DNA of 64,000 bases from Galeruca laticollis. Taxonomy: Eukaryota; Arthropoda; Insecta; Coleoptera; Chrysomelidae. Position 1 is the first letter of the stretch. Every line of letters starts with the position of its first letter. The translations under genes and the position numbers were made by a program. The notes beneath the pieces were generated by a model. The model was given only the letters and a program-made list of their open reading frames with translations, did not search any database and was not told where the DNA came from. The stretch lies in NCBI GenBank assembly GCA_963921935.1, contig OY998176.1:179672445-179736444 (forward strand), given 5' to 3'. Of the stretch, positions 1 through 12,858 are shown one piece after another.

Positions 1-1634
1 AATTATCAACAAAATAATTTTACGTTATAAGTAACATAAGACAGAATCTTGAAAGAAACCAAGCACAATTAATTAATTTAACGGAAGCGAGACATTAGAC
101 ACTAAAGAGATTCATTTGTTAGCGACATAAATTTAAGGAAATCTATAATTTGTATGCTATGTCGATAAAAAAGGGAGTTAAAACATGTGAAAGAAATACC
201 AACTGATAATTACTATGATTATTGACAAATGATGAGATTGGAATTTTATAAAAAAGGAAATATATTGAAATATTATGTTTATATATGCGGTGAATGAAAA
301 ACCGAGAAGATATAGATTGTTTACATATGTTTTTAAATATTTCTATTGTAAAAATTACAATATATCGAAATTAGCGCTGACCAATCGGACAATAGAATGA
401 ATGGAACATTCTAGAGTGTGTAAAACTTCCGGTTATCAACAAAGGGTTGAAGAAGAAGGAGGATGAGGAGGTTGTGGTAAGAGAAGCCGAGGTGATTGGA
501 TGTTTTTTCAATCGGTTAATGAATTTTATTAAAAGAAGTGAAATATCATCATAACATATCTATCTTAAAAATCATTCTGTGCACAATTAAATCAAAGTGT
601 TAATCATATTCCTAGAATATGAATAGTTATATCCAGTTTCCAATAAAATAGATTAGCATCAGGAAGAAATTGCAGTATCAAGAGAGTGCGGACATTTTGT
701 GAAACGAAAATACAAACAGGTTGGTGATTTTAAATTTATTTTGATGAAAAAAATATACAGTACTGAATTAAAAGAATGATCATTGCAAACTTAATGAAAT
801 TCTAAAAGGTCAAAATTAAATAAGAATTTGAACGTAATATTAAGAATAAACGAAATATGTGTAATACTATATGATAATGTTAAAAGATTATATAACTTAC
901 CTGATATTTGGTTAACAGATGTAGATGGCATGTAATAGTTTATAAGAATTTATAGTTTCATAAGTCACAAAATTTATCATTCACACACTTATATTTTACC
1001 AGTAACAAATTTCACTTGCTAAATATTTAACAATTTAAACCGATGCACCACGAGAAACGTTTCAAAACGAACTGTTTTTGAATGCCGAAATATAATTCTT
1101 TTCCACATAAATTTGTGTTATGATACAAAAAAAGGTTTTTTTGTACCATGCAGGTGTTTCTCTAAAAGCTTTTGAGAAACGATATTAAAATTATGCAAAT
1201 GATTCATTGGCGTCACATCTATATTTTGTAAACTTAGAATATGAATTTATATAAATGGTATTAGTTAAAATTTTGTCTAATTTCCAACATATCTAATTCC
1301 GTTTTTTGAGACTAATCCCCTGAGAAAAGTTTAGGTTTCATGCATATTAGAAGGAGAGGATTAAGAAAATTAAGGTAAGAAAGATTCCATTGAGCAAAAC
1401 ATTAGATAAAAGTAAAATTCGAAATTTTAATATTAAATGAACTGAATTGGCATCCTAGCATTTAAGTGATACTATTTGATTAAGGTTTGATAACTAATTA
1501 AAATTCAATTGATTGTATCTTATATAGAAAATTATTCTTAGAATTAATCAACAATAATATCAATTGAAAAAACATATATAACACAATATAATATAATAAA
1601 TAATAAATTAAAATAAAATAATAATTTTAATATA

Positions 1635-1687
<53 letters not shown>
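1..1687 (+). repeat. 5' LTR of the gypsy element (partial)
   Basis: Bases from position 1 align with the copy starting at 8014 (constant offset near 8013) up to the TA tract at about 1626. The true LTR start is upstream of the window. The end is blurred because both copies run into (TA)n. I could not identify a convincing tRNA primer-binding site between the LTR and the gag ATG at 1802. Confidence 0.85.
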
Positions 1688-1689
<2 letters not shown>

Positions 1690-1696
1690 ACCAATG

Positions 1697-1727
<31 letters not shown>
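1626..1727. repeat. (TA)n microsatellites at the LTR/leader junction
   Basis: Two TA runs, about 1630-1687 and 1698-1727, are separated by a short unique stretch. The 3' LTR has a single run (about 9622-9675) at the equivalent place, so repeat length has changed independently in the two copies. Short open frames here are only translated TA repeats. Confidence 0.9.
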
Positions 1728-1728
<1 letters not shown>

Positions 1729-1801
1729 CATTTTAATTGGCTAGCCCAAACTTGTGGCACGAATAAAAAGCGGAAATTAGTTGTAAATAAAAAATAAAAA
1801 G

Positions 1802-3792
1802 ATGGATACGAAGAAAACAATTCAAGATTTAAAACTCCAAGAATTAAAAGATGAATTAAATAGAAGAGGATGTGACACAACAGGTATGAAGACAACACTA
1901 CTAAATAGACTAACGGAAATACTCAAGACAGAAGGAATAAATCCAGAAGAATATTTAGTAACTACAGAAAAAGGACAAGGAGAAGAAACTACAGAGCAAG
2001 TTGAAGAAAAACAGGAAGAATCTTCGAAAGAACAAGAAAAGAAGAAAGAAGCCAATATTATGCAGTTTCTTATAAATATGCAGCAAAATCTAGAATCAAA
2101 ATTGGAAAAACAAGAACAAAATCTAGAAAAACAAGAACAAAATCTAGAAAAACAAGGACAAAATCTAGAATCAAAATTAGAAAAGCAGGAACTACAAATA
2201 AATAGAAGACTGGACGAAATAGAAATGAAATTTGAAAATAGCATAATAAATTTACAAAAAGGACAACAACAAATCGAAATTACACAGAAAGAACAATCTA
2301 TGAAGTTGGAAAATTCAAAGAAAGATATAGAGAGAGAAGTAAAAGAGATAGTAAAACTAACTATAACAAATATGCAGGCAGAAGTGAACAAAGAGATGGA
2401 GAAGAAAATCAAAGACAATCACAGAGCTATCGCAAACAATAATAAAAATATAGAGGATTTGCAAGAAAATTTAAGAACGGGAATCTCAAGTGATTTAGGT
2501 ATTATGGAGGAAGAAAATTACAAATTAAAATTGGAATTTAAAAAAGAAATAAACAAAACAAATGAAGATGTGAATAAAATAAATAATAAAATAAAAGATG
2601 TATATTTAATATCTAACAAAATAAATTCAAATGAAGAAGAAATCATAAGAAGACTGAGAGAAGAACAAGAGAAAATTATATTGGAAATAGAAAACAAGAA
2701 GAAATATTTGGAGGAAGAATTGAAAAAGCAAACATCCATGGGAAGTATTAACATGCCAGTTCCCTACAATATCAACTATCACATAGATGAGAATTTGAAA
2801 TTTGAGGGAAATATAAGAAATTACATCCAAAGACTTTCATTAAAATAATTAAAAACAAGATCAAAAATTGGGAAAATTCCGATGACGAAAGAGAATTAAT
2901 AAGAAGATATTTAAATGGACAAGCTCAGATCTGGTTCACTAGTAAAGAAATGGAGTTCAAAACATTCCAGCAATTTGAAGACTCTCTCCTTAGACAATAT
3001 TGGGGTGAAATTAACCAAGCATACACGAGAGAAGAGCAATATTTCTGAAAATATCAAGAAAATGGAAATTCTATGTATAATTATGCTTTACAAATTTATG
3101 CTCAGGCACAATTTCTAGATCCTATTATAAGAGAAGAAGAAATTGTTACTTATCATTCTAGGGATTTTAAACCACAAATAGCTGAAACGATAGCCATACA
3201 AAATATTAAAAATTTCGAACAGCTGACAAACTATTTAATGAGGGTAGAAAGAAATTTACAAAGGAATGTAAATACAGGAAATAATGAAAACTCAGGCAGA
3301 CAAAACAATTACATTACAAACAACCAATCTAATAATGAAAACCGAAATAATGTAAATAGAAATTTTAATAATACTGACAACAATAACTGGCGCAGATATA
3401 ATAATCAAAATACAAATTATAAACAAAATAATAATTATAATAATCAAAACAATAGAGAACATTTAACTAATTACCCAATTAACAGACATAATCAAAATAA
3501 TAATAATTCAAATTATAATAGGAATAATAACAGAGATCAAAAAAATCGATACAATAACAACAATTCTCAGCTAAATAGAACGAATTCAGAAAATGATTTA
3601 AGAAATAATACACAATCAAATACAAATTATCAAAGACGTGTAAATTTTCAAAGAAGTAGAAGTCTGGATAGAGAGGAGAGAATAAGACGTCCTGAAAATC
3701 CAGAACAACGTGTAGAAACTACACAAACTAATCAAACAGGTTCACAGGAGGATGTAGATGTTTCAAACAATCTACATCAGCATTTTCATTAG
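1802..3792 (+). pseudogene. gypsy gag, SAP-domain and Asn-rich type, broken
   Basis: This is the structural capsid-type polyprotein, which packages element RNA in the cytoplasm. It starts at the first ATG after the leader (1802). Residues about 8-42 look like a SAP DNA/RNA-binding motif (IQDLKLQELKDELNRRG then a second helix). A long charged coiled coil follows, with tandem QEQNLEK-type heptads around residues 95-135. The frame shifts near 2820 and the capsid-like part continues in another frame (NGQAQIWFTSKEM is readable), is stopped by TGA at 3046-3048, then reopens at 3073. The last 150 or so residues are extremely rich in asparagine with scattered arginine. No CCHC zinc knuckle is visible, which is unusual; the Asn/Arg tail may serve as the nucleic-acid-binding part. 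The gag stop is 9 bases before the next frame begins. Confidence 0.85.
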
Positions 3793-3800
3793 AGGAGGAT

Positions 3801-4520
3801 GTGAACAGTGGTCTGTATAGTTGCATTCGTCCTTATTTGTTTCTGATTTCAGAGGACTGCCTGAAAAAGGAAAATCTAACGAATTTGATAATAATTAACG
3901 CTAAATTAAATAATGTTGATACTAAAGCAATAATTGATACAGGTTCTGAAATTTCTCTTATAAATGAAGCAATCATAACTAAATTTGGTTTAGAAACAAA
4001 TGTAATTACAATACCAAAATTGAATCTAGTCACAATGAATTCGAAAAAAATAACTGAAGTAAATAAATCTATAGTGGTGAGTTTATATTTAAAGGGAAAA
4101 GAAATAATAGTACAACTTGTGATTGTGAGAAATATGGAATACGATATACTCCTTGGATCAGATGAACTCGAAAAACATCAAGTGAAGATTAATTATGAAA
4201 AAAATTATCTGATAATAAGCGGAATTGAATTGGAATTTGAATTAGGAAGAAAAAGGAAAGTACAAACAAATGAAATAAATTTTATATATGAATATGAAGA
4301 AAATGAAGACATGAGATTTGAAGAGAATAATTGGAAAGAAGAAGAAGAAAATTTGCAAGGCAATAGAAAGAATTTAATGGAAGTAGGAAGAAATATAAAT
4401 AAAATTGAATTTAATTGGAGTGGTATAGATATTGTTTGTAGTAAGGAATTTAAGAGTGAAGTAAGAAAGTTAATGAAGAAACATGTGGGATTATTTTCTG
4501 AAGAATCAAGAGTTGCGTAG
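3801..4520 (+). pseudogene. gypsy pol: aspartic protease and linker to RT
   Basis: This is the retropepsin domain that matures Gag-Pol. The active-site signature is AIIDTGSEISLI at about residues 44-55, followed by the expected hydrophobic flap region and DILLGSDELEKH. The ATG at 3801 is probably not a true start, because pol is normally made by frameshift or readthrough from gag, whose stop lies 9 bases upstream in another frame. The frame ends at a TAG (4518-4520) in the middle of the conserved protease-RT linker. The RT frame at 4551 is in the same phase, so this is a nonsense mutation, not a natural end. Confidence 0.85.
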
Positions 4521-4550
4521 GATTATATTCATGAATTAAAAGTAAGAAAT

Positions 4551-5870
4551 ATGGAAACATTCAAGACAAAAAGTTATCCGATACCATACAAATACAAGGA
4601 GGAAATGAAAAAATTGATAGAAAAATTGTTAGATGATAAAATAATAGAATATAGCACAACACCTTATATAAATCCAGTTGTAATAACAGTTAAAAGTTCA
4701 GGAGAATTAAGAGTTTGTCTGGATGGTAGAGATTTAAACAAACTTACGATTCCAGAATACGAATCGCCTCTCGCTATAGGAGCCATTTTGGGAAGGATTT
4801 CAGGAGCAAAAGTATTCTCGAAAATGGATTTGAAACATTCCTTTTGGTTGATACCACTAGCAGAAAATAGTAGAGATTTTACAGGTTTTATGGTTGATGG
4901 AGTCGTTTACAGATTTACAGTTGTACCTTTTGGATTACAATCAGCCACATCAGCACTTTTAAAAGCACTACATAAAATTCTAAATGAATATGAAAATTTT
5001 ACTTTACATTATATCGATGATATTTTAATTTTCTCTAAAAATGAAACAGAGCATTTAAAACACCTAGAAATAATTTTTGAAGCATTAGATAAAGCTGGAC
5101 TTAAATTAAACATTAAGAAGTGTGCATTTTTCCAAGAAGAAGTGGAATATTTAGGATATAAAATTGATAAAACAGGAGTATCTCTAAGCGAAGAAAGAAT
5201 TAGAATCATAAAAGATTATGTAAGACCAACTAATCTAAGAACTTTGAGAGGGTTTTTAGGATTATTACATTATTTTAAAAGACTGATACCGAATTTGACA
5301 GAAATGGAAATCCCAATATTGGAGTTACTTAAGAAAAATACCAGGTGGAAATGGGATGAAAGGAAAGAAGAAGCTTTCAATAACATCAAGAAAACATTTA
5401 CTGAAAATATTAAAATTTATCACCCAGATTATAATGAAACTTTTACTCTGAGAACCGATGCATCTTTGCACAGATTCGCCGGAGTATTATTACAGACACA
5501 AAAGGGAATAGAAGTTCCAATTTCTTTTGTTTCAAGAACAACAAAACCTGCAGAAAGAAATTACAGCACAAGTGAGCTGGAATTAGCAAGTATTATATTC
5601 TGTGTAGATAAACTGAGATTTTATTTAATAGGAAATCATTTCAAAATAGAAACAGACAACCAAGCTCTAACCACAATATTAAACAACAAGTATGGTAACA
5701 GTAGAATACATCGATGGGCTTTACTGTTACAAGAATATTCATTCGACATCAAATATCTACCTGGAAAGAAAAATATAGTGGTAGATCCTATCACCAGAAT
5801 GGAGGGAAATAAATGTAAAATGGAAAGGGAATATAAAATAGGAATTAACATTATGAAAAATACAATATGA
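4551..5870 (+). pseudogene. gypsy pol: reverse transcriptase and RNase H
   Basis: This part copies element RNA into DNA and degrades the RNA strand. RT motifs appear in order: LRVCLDGRDLNK, FSKMDLKHSFWLIPL (first catalytic Asp), FTVVPFGLQSATSALLKAL, and YIDDILIFS (catalytic DD). The connection domain follows, then RNase H of the gypsy type (TLRTDASLHRFAGVLL, TSELELASI, ETDNQALT). About 440 residues are open, close to the usual length of the two domains. The frame is closed by TGA at 5868-5870; integrase sequence resumes in the same phase at 5955, so the stop is a mutation. ATG 4551 is only the first Met after the upstream stop. Confidence 0.93.
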
Positions 5871-5954
5871 AACTTTACAAATATTAGAATAGTAGAAGAT
5901 CAACGGAACCTCGACAATAAAATAAAACAAAAATCATTAACAAATTCAAATAAT

Positions 5955-7039
5955 ATGTATTATAAGATAATGAATAATCAAGAAGTTTATGTAATAACGA
6001 ACAATTTGGCAAAAGAGATGTTAAAAGAACTTAATAAAAAATATCATCATATAGGTGTCCGAAAAATACATAAAATATTCCGAGAACCTTTTATTAGCAG
6101 AAATGACCAAAATTTGTGCAAACAAATAATCAAATATTGTGACATATGCCAATTTGCCAAAGAGAAATTCATCATAATGAGAATTTAAATAAATCTATTA
6201 TAACAAAATATCCACTAGAACTCATTGCAGTAGATTTCATATCAAATTTGACACCGAGTAAAGAAGGGAATTCTCATATATTCGTAGTTATAGATCATTT
6301 CTCAAAATTCACAGCTGCATATCCTTGCCAAAGAACTAACAAAGAAACAGTTAAATATTGCCTAACTAAATATTTTATAAAATATGATATTCCAAAGAAA
6401 TGTCTAATGGATAATGCAAGTTATTTTAATAATAAGAATTTACAAACTTGGTTAATGAAATCGAATGTACAACCAATTTACACAAGCATTAGACATCCTT
6501 GTGCAAATTCAGCTGAAAGAATAATAAAAGAAATAGTAAAATACTTAAGAATTTTAGTACACTCAGAACACTCGTTGTGGGAACAAAATTTAGATGAAAT
6601 CATAGAATATATGAACAGTGTTCCAAACGAAATAACAGATATAGCACCAACAATAATAATGAATAACCTACCTGCGAATAGGCCATGGATAAGTGAAGTA
6701 AATGGAAAATATGAAGACATTTTAAAACAAACACAAGAAAGAATTTTGAAGAATGCTCAAAAGTATATGAATAAAAAGAATGACGGACACAAGAAAACAA
6801 AATTTAAAAAAGGAGACTATGTTTTATTGAAAGCACTAAGAATACCTGATAACAAGAACAACAAATGTTTAAAATTACAGCTGCCTTATGAAGGTCCATA
6901 TGGAATAGACACAGAAAACGGCATAAATAGTTACGAATTAAAATACCCTGAATCAGAACAAATCCGTGGAATTTTCCACATATCGCAACTATACAGATAC
7001 CATGACCATTTAAATGGAAATATACAACCATGTACATAG
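5955..7039 (+). pseudogene. gypsy pol: integrase, frameshifted
   Basis: This domain inserts the cDNA into the host genome. The N-terminal HHCC zinc-binding module is readable at 5955-6188 (HH at residues 31-32, later CDIC). A frameshift near 6170 moves the catalytic core to the frame running to 7039. Core residues: first Asp in LIAVDFISNL, second Asp in CLMDNASYF, Glu in ANSAERIIKEI, which fits the DD35E spacing. The C-terminal part has KKGDYVLLKAL and a GIFHISQLYRY end typical of gypsy integrases. It is followed directly by non-coding DNA. Confidence 0.9.
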
Positions 7040-8013
7040 TAGATAATAAGAAATAGATAAGATTGATTTAAGTTATTTTATATAGAAACATAGGAAGTCA
7101 ATTCAATTAGAAGTAATTTCAATCATAAAAAAAAATTGAATAGTGTGAACGTTTAACAAATTATTCTGGAATAAATGCCAGAATAGATTTGTGAAAGTTC
7201 AGGGAAAGTTGAGATGATATATTCAATAAGAAATAATATATTAAGATCATAGATGTTAAAGATAAAAATATTATAAGATAAAACAATCATAACAATAAAA
7301 TATGACAACAAATTCAGTTTCTTAGAACATTCAGTCAATAAAAATAAGAATTTCAAGTAGTAGGTCAAAATATAATATCAAATATGATATAAATTCAATT
7401 TGATTAGCATTATATAAAGGTATAATGTCTAGTAGCAAAATTTCTTCGAAATAATAAGTCGATTTTAAGTTCAAAATTCTAAGTTATTAAGTAGATCATG
7501 GATTTGAGAAAATGGAAGTTTGATAATAAAAATTTGTCAATTTCATCAAACCTACAGGACTTATAAGTCATGTCGATAGATTTGTCTGGAAATTAGATAA
7601 TTAACTTGATAATTAAGAAAGATCTAAAATTGTTATTTAAGAACGTCAATTAAGATATTTAATTTAACAAAACCTTATGCAATTTGAAACGTGACATCTA
7701 AATATTTTCATAAAATAGTTTTAGTTTGAAAGAAAAATTCAAACAAAAATTTGATAAGATTACTCAATTTAAATTTAGAAACAATGGAAAATATTATATA
7801 TGGAAAAGAATTATAAAACCTATATTATAGCGTATGTAAAATAAACAAGTATGTAAAAATTCCTATTGATTACTCAATACAAAATAAATAATCATTTATC
7901 AATAATTTTCTCTAAACTTTATCAATCATAAATATGTATCAAGATATAAAATTAAATTTCAATATAGTAATAATCAAAGATAAATAAATAAGCTAGATCG
8001 AAATATCATTACA
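7040..8013 (+). other. AT-rich non-coding stretch after integrase, probably start of 3' LTR
   Basis: No coding sequence is supported here. Its 5' counterpart would lie before the window, so I cannot show that it belongs to the LTR. A TGTGAACG at 7144 is a possible LTR start, since gypsy LTRs usually begin TG; that would make LTRs of about 2.5 kb. Confidence 0.4.
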
Positions 8014-9615
8014 AATTATCAACAAAATAATTTTACGTTATAAGTAACATAACACAGAATCTTGAAAGAAACCAAGCACAATTAATTAATTTAACGGAAG
8101 CGAGACATTAGACACTAAAAAGATTCATTTGTTAGCGACATAAATTTAAGGAAATCTATAATTCGTATGCTATGTCGATAAAAAAGGGAGTTAAAACATG
8201 TGAAAGAAATACCAACTGATAATTACTATGATTATTGACAAATGATGAGATTGGAATTTTATAAAAAAGGAAATCTATTGAAATATTATGTTTAAATATG
8301 CGGTGAATGAAAAACCGAAAAGATATAAATTGTTTACATATGTTTTTGAATATTTCTATTGTAAAAATTACAATATATCGAAATTAGCGCTGACCAATCA
8401 GACAATAGAATGAATGGAACATTTTAGAGTGTGTAAAACTTCCGGTTATCAACAAAGGATTGAAGAAGAAGGAGGATGAGGAGGTTGTGGTAAGAGAAGC
8501 CGAGGTGATTGGATGTTTTTTGAATCAGTTAATGAATTTTATTGAAAGAAGTGAAATATCATCATAACATATCTATCTTTAAAATCATTTTGTGCACAAT
8601 TAAATCAAAGTGTTAATCATATTCCTAGAATATGAATAGTTATATCCAGTTTCCAATAAAATAGATTAGCATCAGGAAGAAATTGCGGTATCAAGAAACG
8701 AAACGAAAATACAAACAGGTTGGTGATTTTAAATTTATTTCGATCAAAATAATATACAGTACTGAATTAAAAGAATGATCATTGCAAACTTAATAAAATT
8801 CTAAAAGGCCAAAATTAAATAAGAATTTGAACGTAATAATAAGAATAAACGGAATATGTGTACTACTATATGATAATATTAAAAGATTATATAACTTACC
8901 TGATATTTGGTTAACAGATGTAGATGGCATGTAATAGTTTATAAGAATTTATAGTTTCATAAGTCACAAAATTTATCATTCACACACTTATATTTTACCA
9001 GTAACAAATTTCACTTGCTAAATATTTAACTATTTAAACCGATGCACCACGAGAAACGTTTTAAAACGAACTGTTTTTGAATGCTTAAATATAATTTCTC
9101 TTCACATAAATTTGTGTTATGATACAAAAAAAGGTTTTTTTGTACCATGCATATGTTTCTCTAAAAGCTTTTGAGAAACGATATGAAAATTATGCAAATG
9201 ATTCATTGGCGTCACATCTATATTTTGTAAACTTAGAATATGAATTTATATAAATGGTATTAGTTAAAATTTTGTTTGATTTCCAACATATCTAATTCCG
9301 TTTTGAGAATAATCCCCTGAGAAAAGTTTAGGTTTCATGCACATTAGAAGAAGAGGATTAAGAAAATTAAGGTAAGAAAGATTTCATTGAGCAAAACATT
9401 AGATAAAAGTAAAATTCGAAATTTTAATAATAAATGAACTGAATTGGCATCCTAACATTTAAGTGATACTATTCGATTAAGGTTTGATAACTAATTAAAA
9501 TTCAATTGATTGTATCTTATTCTTAGAATTAAAATTATTCAACAATAATATCAATTTAGAAAACATATATAGCACAATATAATATAATAAATAATAAATT
9601 AAAATAAAATAATCA

Positions 9616-9675
<60 letters not shown>
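8014..9675 (+). repeat. 3' LTR of the gypsy element (visible homologous part)
   Basis: Collinear with 1-1687, with a small number of substitutions and short indels, ending in a (TA)n run at about 9622-9675. The right boundary is hidden in the microsatellite; the sequence after it belongs to a different repeat. Confidence 0.88.
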
Positions 9676-9676
<1 letters not shown>

Positions 9677-10322
9677 CAACAACAAAGAGATTCATGGGTA
9701 ATTCACGCAAAGTAAAGGGCTACCGAAATAGAGTGGTAACCGTGGACATGCATGTTTCTGGCTCATTTTGCCTCATCAGCACGGCATAACCAAATAATGA
9801 TGTGAAATTTGGGAGCAAAGATGTTAATCGAAGCATGGGAAAACACAAAATAACGGATTTCAGCAGGGAAACCAAGCGCTCATTTGTGTCTTCAATTGGA
9901 AGATCCCGAGTTTTCAGGACATCAACCAACATCGACACGGAGGCGCATATAGCCCCCTCGCCATGAACCTTCCGACCCATAGTAAATAACAAAGAAGATG
10001 TAGGAATATCGCGTGATATGTTAACAACAACAACAAAGATATTCATGGGTAATTCACGCAAAGTAAAGGGCTACTGAAATAGAGTGGTAACCGTGGACAT
10101 GCATGTTTCTGGCTCATTTTGCCTCATCAGCACGGCATAACCAAATAATTATGTGAAATTTGGGAGCAAAGATGTTAATCGAAACATGGGAAAACACAAA
10201 ATAACGGATTTCAGCAGGGAAACCAAGCGCTCATTTTTGTCTTCAATTGGAAGATCCCGAGTTTTCAGGATATCAACCAACATCGACACGGAGGCGCATA
10301 TAGCCCCCCCGCCATGAACCTA
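9677..10322. repeat. Tandem 351-bp repeat, two copies (second truncated)
   Basis: The motif beginning ATTCATGGGTAATTCAC recurs 351 bases apart (9690 and 10041), and the units stay nearly identical to about 10315. The first unit is complete (to about 10027); the second stops near 10320. The left edge AACAACAACAAAGAG abuts the (TA)n tract. A 113-residue minus-strand frame (9720-10061) runs through the first unit, but I recognise nothing in it and do not call it a gene. The same unit junction recurs at 12855-12930, so tandem arrangement is a property of the family. Confidence 0.85.
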
Positions 10323-10339
10323 TCATCTTCGAGTCTAGA

Positions 10340-10842
10340 ATGTCACTTTGTTCGAAAAAGAAAGCGTTTGATCAGTGCGTACTACCAGTATTAACATACG
10401 GCTGTGAAATCTGGACCCTGAAAACTGATATCATTAGAAAACTCCAGGTAACGCAGAGGTCTATAGAACGATGTATGCTTGGAATAACAAGGAGAGATAG
10501 AAAAAGACTTGATTGGATCAGACAAAAGACCCAAGTGATAGATGTCACAAATAGAATCAGATCCCTAAAGTGGCAATGGGTGGGGCATCTCGCTAGAAGG
10601 ACAGACGATAGATGGAAAACAAAGATAACGCAATGGTATATCCGAGGCGTGAAAAAACCAAGAAGACGCCCCAACTTAAGATGGGACTACGACATAAAGA
10701 AACTCGCAGGATCAACTTGGGGCCGCATAGCTGGCAATAGACAACAATGGGCCCACATGGAAATGGAATATATAAATATGTAAAGGGAGGCTACATCATA
10801 ACAAAATGGTTGAATAAGCTGCATATGATGATGATGATGATA
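10340..10842 (+). pseudogene. LINE 3' end, RTE-like endonuclease/reverse transcriptase C-terminus
   Basis: An open frame of 147 residues (10340-10783) matches the C-terminal part of arthropod endonuclease-reverse transcriptases: VLPVLTYGCEIWTL, then RSIERCMLGITRRDRKR, RSLKWQWVGHLARR and RRRPNLRWDYDIKKLAG. The catalytic RT motifs are absent, so this is a strongly 5'-truncated copy; the first few codons before KKAFDQCVL are flanking DNA. A short 3' tail of ATG/GAT repeats (about 10826-10841) ends it, as is usual for RTE-type elements. The clade is assigned from memory of these motifs. Confidence 0.8.
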
Positions 10843-12790
10843 TATATTATAACGGATATGTAAGGTAGAAACATTGTCACGAAACAGAATAATTAGAAAT
10901 TGCTAAATAATAAAACAGTAGACTATACTTCACTAGGATGATAAGAATGAGACATTTAAATTGCTCATGTTTATTAGACAATTGTAAATATCTTCACTCA
11001 ATTTGCTAATACAGCTTCTATATAATTTATAATTCAAGGAAAACTTTACAACTTGCAAAGGATTAAACAAAAAGAAACATTACCTTCAATCATAAATCCG
11101 AAACCATAGAATAAAAATCATCCATTTGTATCAAATATTTTATAAGAAAATAACATTGAACACATAATCTAAAAAGAAATAAGAATCAATAAATATTCAA
11201 AACATGAAGGATATTGTTCAATATTATAACACAATGTTTACAAAGAGATATGGTTAGAATATTTGACGCTGTAATGTCAATATGTTTCAGCGACAAACGC
11301 TGACATTAGAATAATTTCATAGAGTAAATAAATAGAAATTGATAATTGAATTTAAAAGATTATAATATGAATGTAAATAGTCAGAATAGAGAATGTTGAC
11401 AAATTGTTTAAAATAATTTATGTGAATGGCTTAATACAATCGTAACAATAACTAATTGTAATAAGAAAATTAAACTTAACATTGGTATATTAAAGACTAT
11501 TGTATATCGCCAGTATAAACTATTCGTCCCATTATAATCAAATGAACTTTAATATTAAACTAACAATCAAGTGAAACTTATTTTGATATATAAGTAAAGA
11601 TATTTGAGAGTGAATAAAAATGAAATCATAATTTTGAGTGCGTTAAACAAAGGTGATTGGTTATTCGAGACATGACAGAACAAATGTTCAATCAATAAAC
11701 AAAGTGTAACAAACATTTCCAAAATAGAGAGCTGGAAAAAACAAAAGACTGATTGTGTATTGAAAAAAGTTGAGGAAAAAAGAGTTGGTAGCTTGACGCC
11801 GGTTCGAGGATGTTGGTTGGAGCAACGTTCCAGAAATTTTGATAAATTATCCCCAAAATTATCATTAAAAAGTAATAAACCACTAACAAAACATACAACA
11901 GTACTTACCAAATATCTACAGCTAATTTTCCTGAGAGAGAATCAATTTTTCTCAAATTTATCCGACTTTAAACTTCGGAAGCAGCGTTCCAGAGTCCAGA
12001 GAGACATATCCTGATTGCATGACACAAGGTCAGTGCGTATTGTTATATAACAAGAGTTAAAGAACTCACTAATTACAATCCAGTGTTTAAAAATCTCATG
12101 AGTAAAATAAACTTTGCGAAAAAGATCTATCTGAAAAAGAATTATAATAGAGACTTAATATAACTATACAATTAAATAATTTTCAATAATAAATGGCCAA
12201 TCTAAATAGACAAAATTGAATACTTACTCATTTCTAAAAAAACTTAAGAAAGATGCATCTTATTTTGGTACCATATTGTTTCTGTGTTTCTGTATGTATG
12301 ATTTTTTTCAACATAAATTCTTTTACATGTGCATTATGCATCAAATATTCGGTGATACAACGGAAAGCACGTTGTAAAATTGAACAGACGCAACGCGTCT
12401 ATGAAATGCTTCCCTTAACGCATCATCACCTGATGTCTTAAGCATGCGCATAGCATGCCATACATAAAATGGATCAATGATTTTAGTTCAGCCATCTATG
12501 GGCGTCGTATGATAAATTTTACAATGAAAATTCTCATCATTATAAAAATTTAATTATGTTTAATTATGTTTACAAGTAAAGTGTTTCTTTTTATTTAATA
12601 ACTAAGATATTCACAGCAACAGGAACTCAAAGAGCAGAGAGGGTTTCATGCTCCCAAATCCGTACAAATCATAACTATACAAAAATTTAAATCAATAAAT
12701 AATTTGAGCTAGCCGTATTAACATATTGCACCATAACATATAAAACATCTAAACCAATTTATACACAATATATTATACATATTATAATAT
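10843..12790. other. AT-rich stretch without recognisable gene
   Basis: Only short unconvincing frames, such as 11567-11911 on the minus strand and 11760-12014 on the plus strand, with no known motif or codon bias. A small imperfect inverted repeat lies at about 11270-11310. I see nothing else. Confidence 0.6.
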
Positions 12791-12791
12791 A

Positions 12792-12807
12792 TATATATAT
12801 ATATATG

Positions 12808-12858
<51 letters not shown>

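Larger units (their letters stand above)
1..9676 (+). mobile_element. Ty3/gypsy LTR retrotransposon, left end outside window, inactivated
   Basis: Two long, nearly identical direct repeats (1 to about 1687 and 8014 to about 9675) bracket gag, aspartic protease, RT, RNase H and integrase in the Ty3/gypsy order. The 5' LTR begins before the window, so full length and flanking target duplication cannot be seen. The reading frames carry at least three in-frame stops (3046, 4518, 5868) and two frameshifts (near 2820 and 6170), so this copy cannot make its proteins. The two LTRs differ by scattered substitutions and small indels, for example about 16 bases present near 685-700 and absent from the 3' copy, which indicates an old insertion. 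I saw no env-like frame after integrase. Confidence 0.92.

Noticed and set aside
1688..1801. tRNA primer-binding site for the gypsy element
   Set aside because: TGG-containing words occur, but none follows the LTR end with convincing complementarity to a tRNA 3' end that I can judge by eye.
1638..1898. Minus-strand frame with an IYIYIY end
   Set aside because: It is the translated (TA)n microsatellite plus antisense of the gag start.
1822..2754. Long minus-strand frames with many Ser/Phe/Cys
   Set aside because: Antisense of the Lys/Glu-rich gag coiled coil; purine-rich coding strands leave open antisense frames.
9720..10061. 113-residue minus-strand frame in the tandem repeat
   Set aside because: Crosses the repeat-unit junction, has no recognisable motif, and is not needed to explain the repeat.
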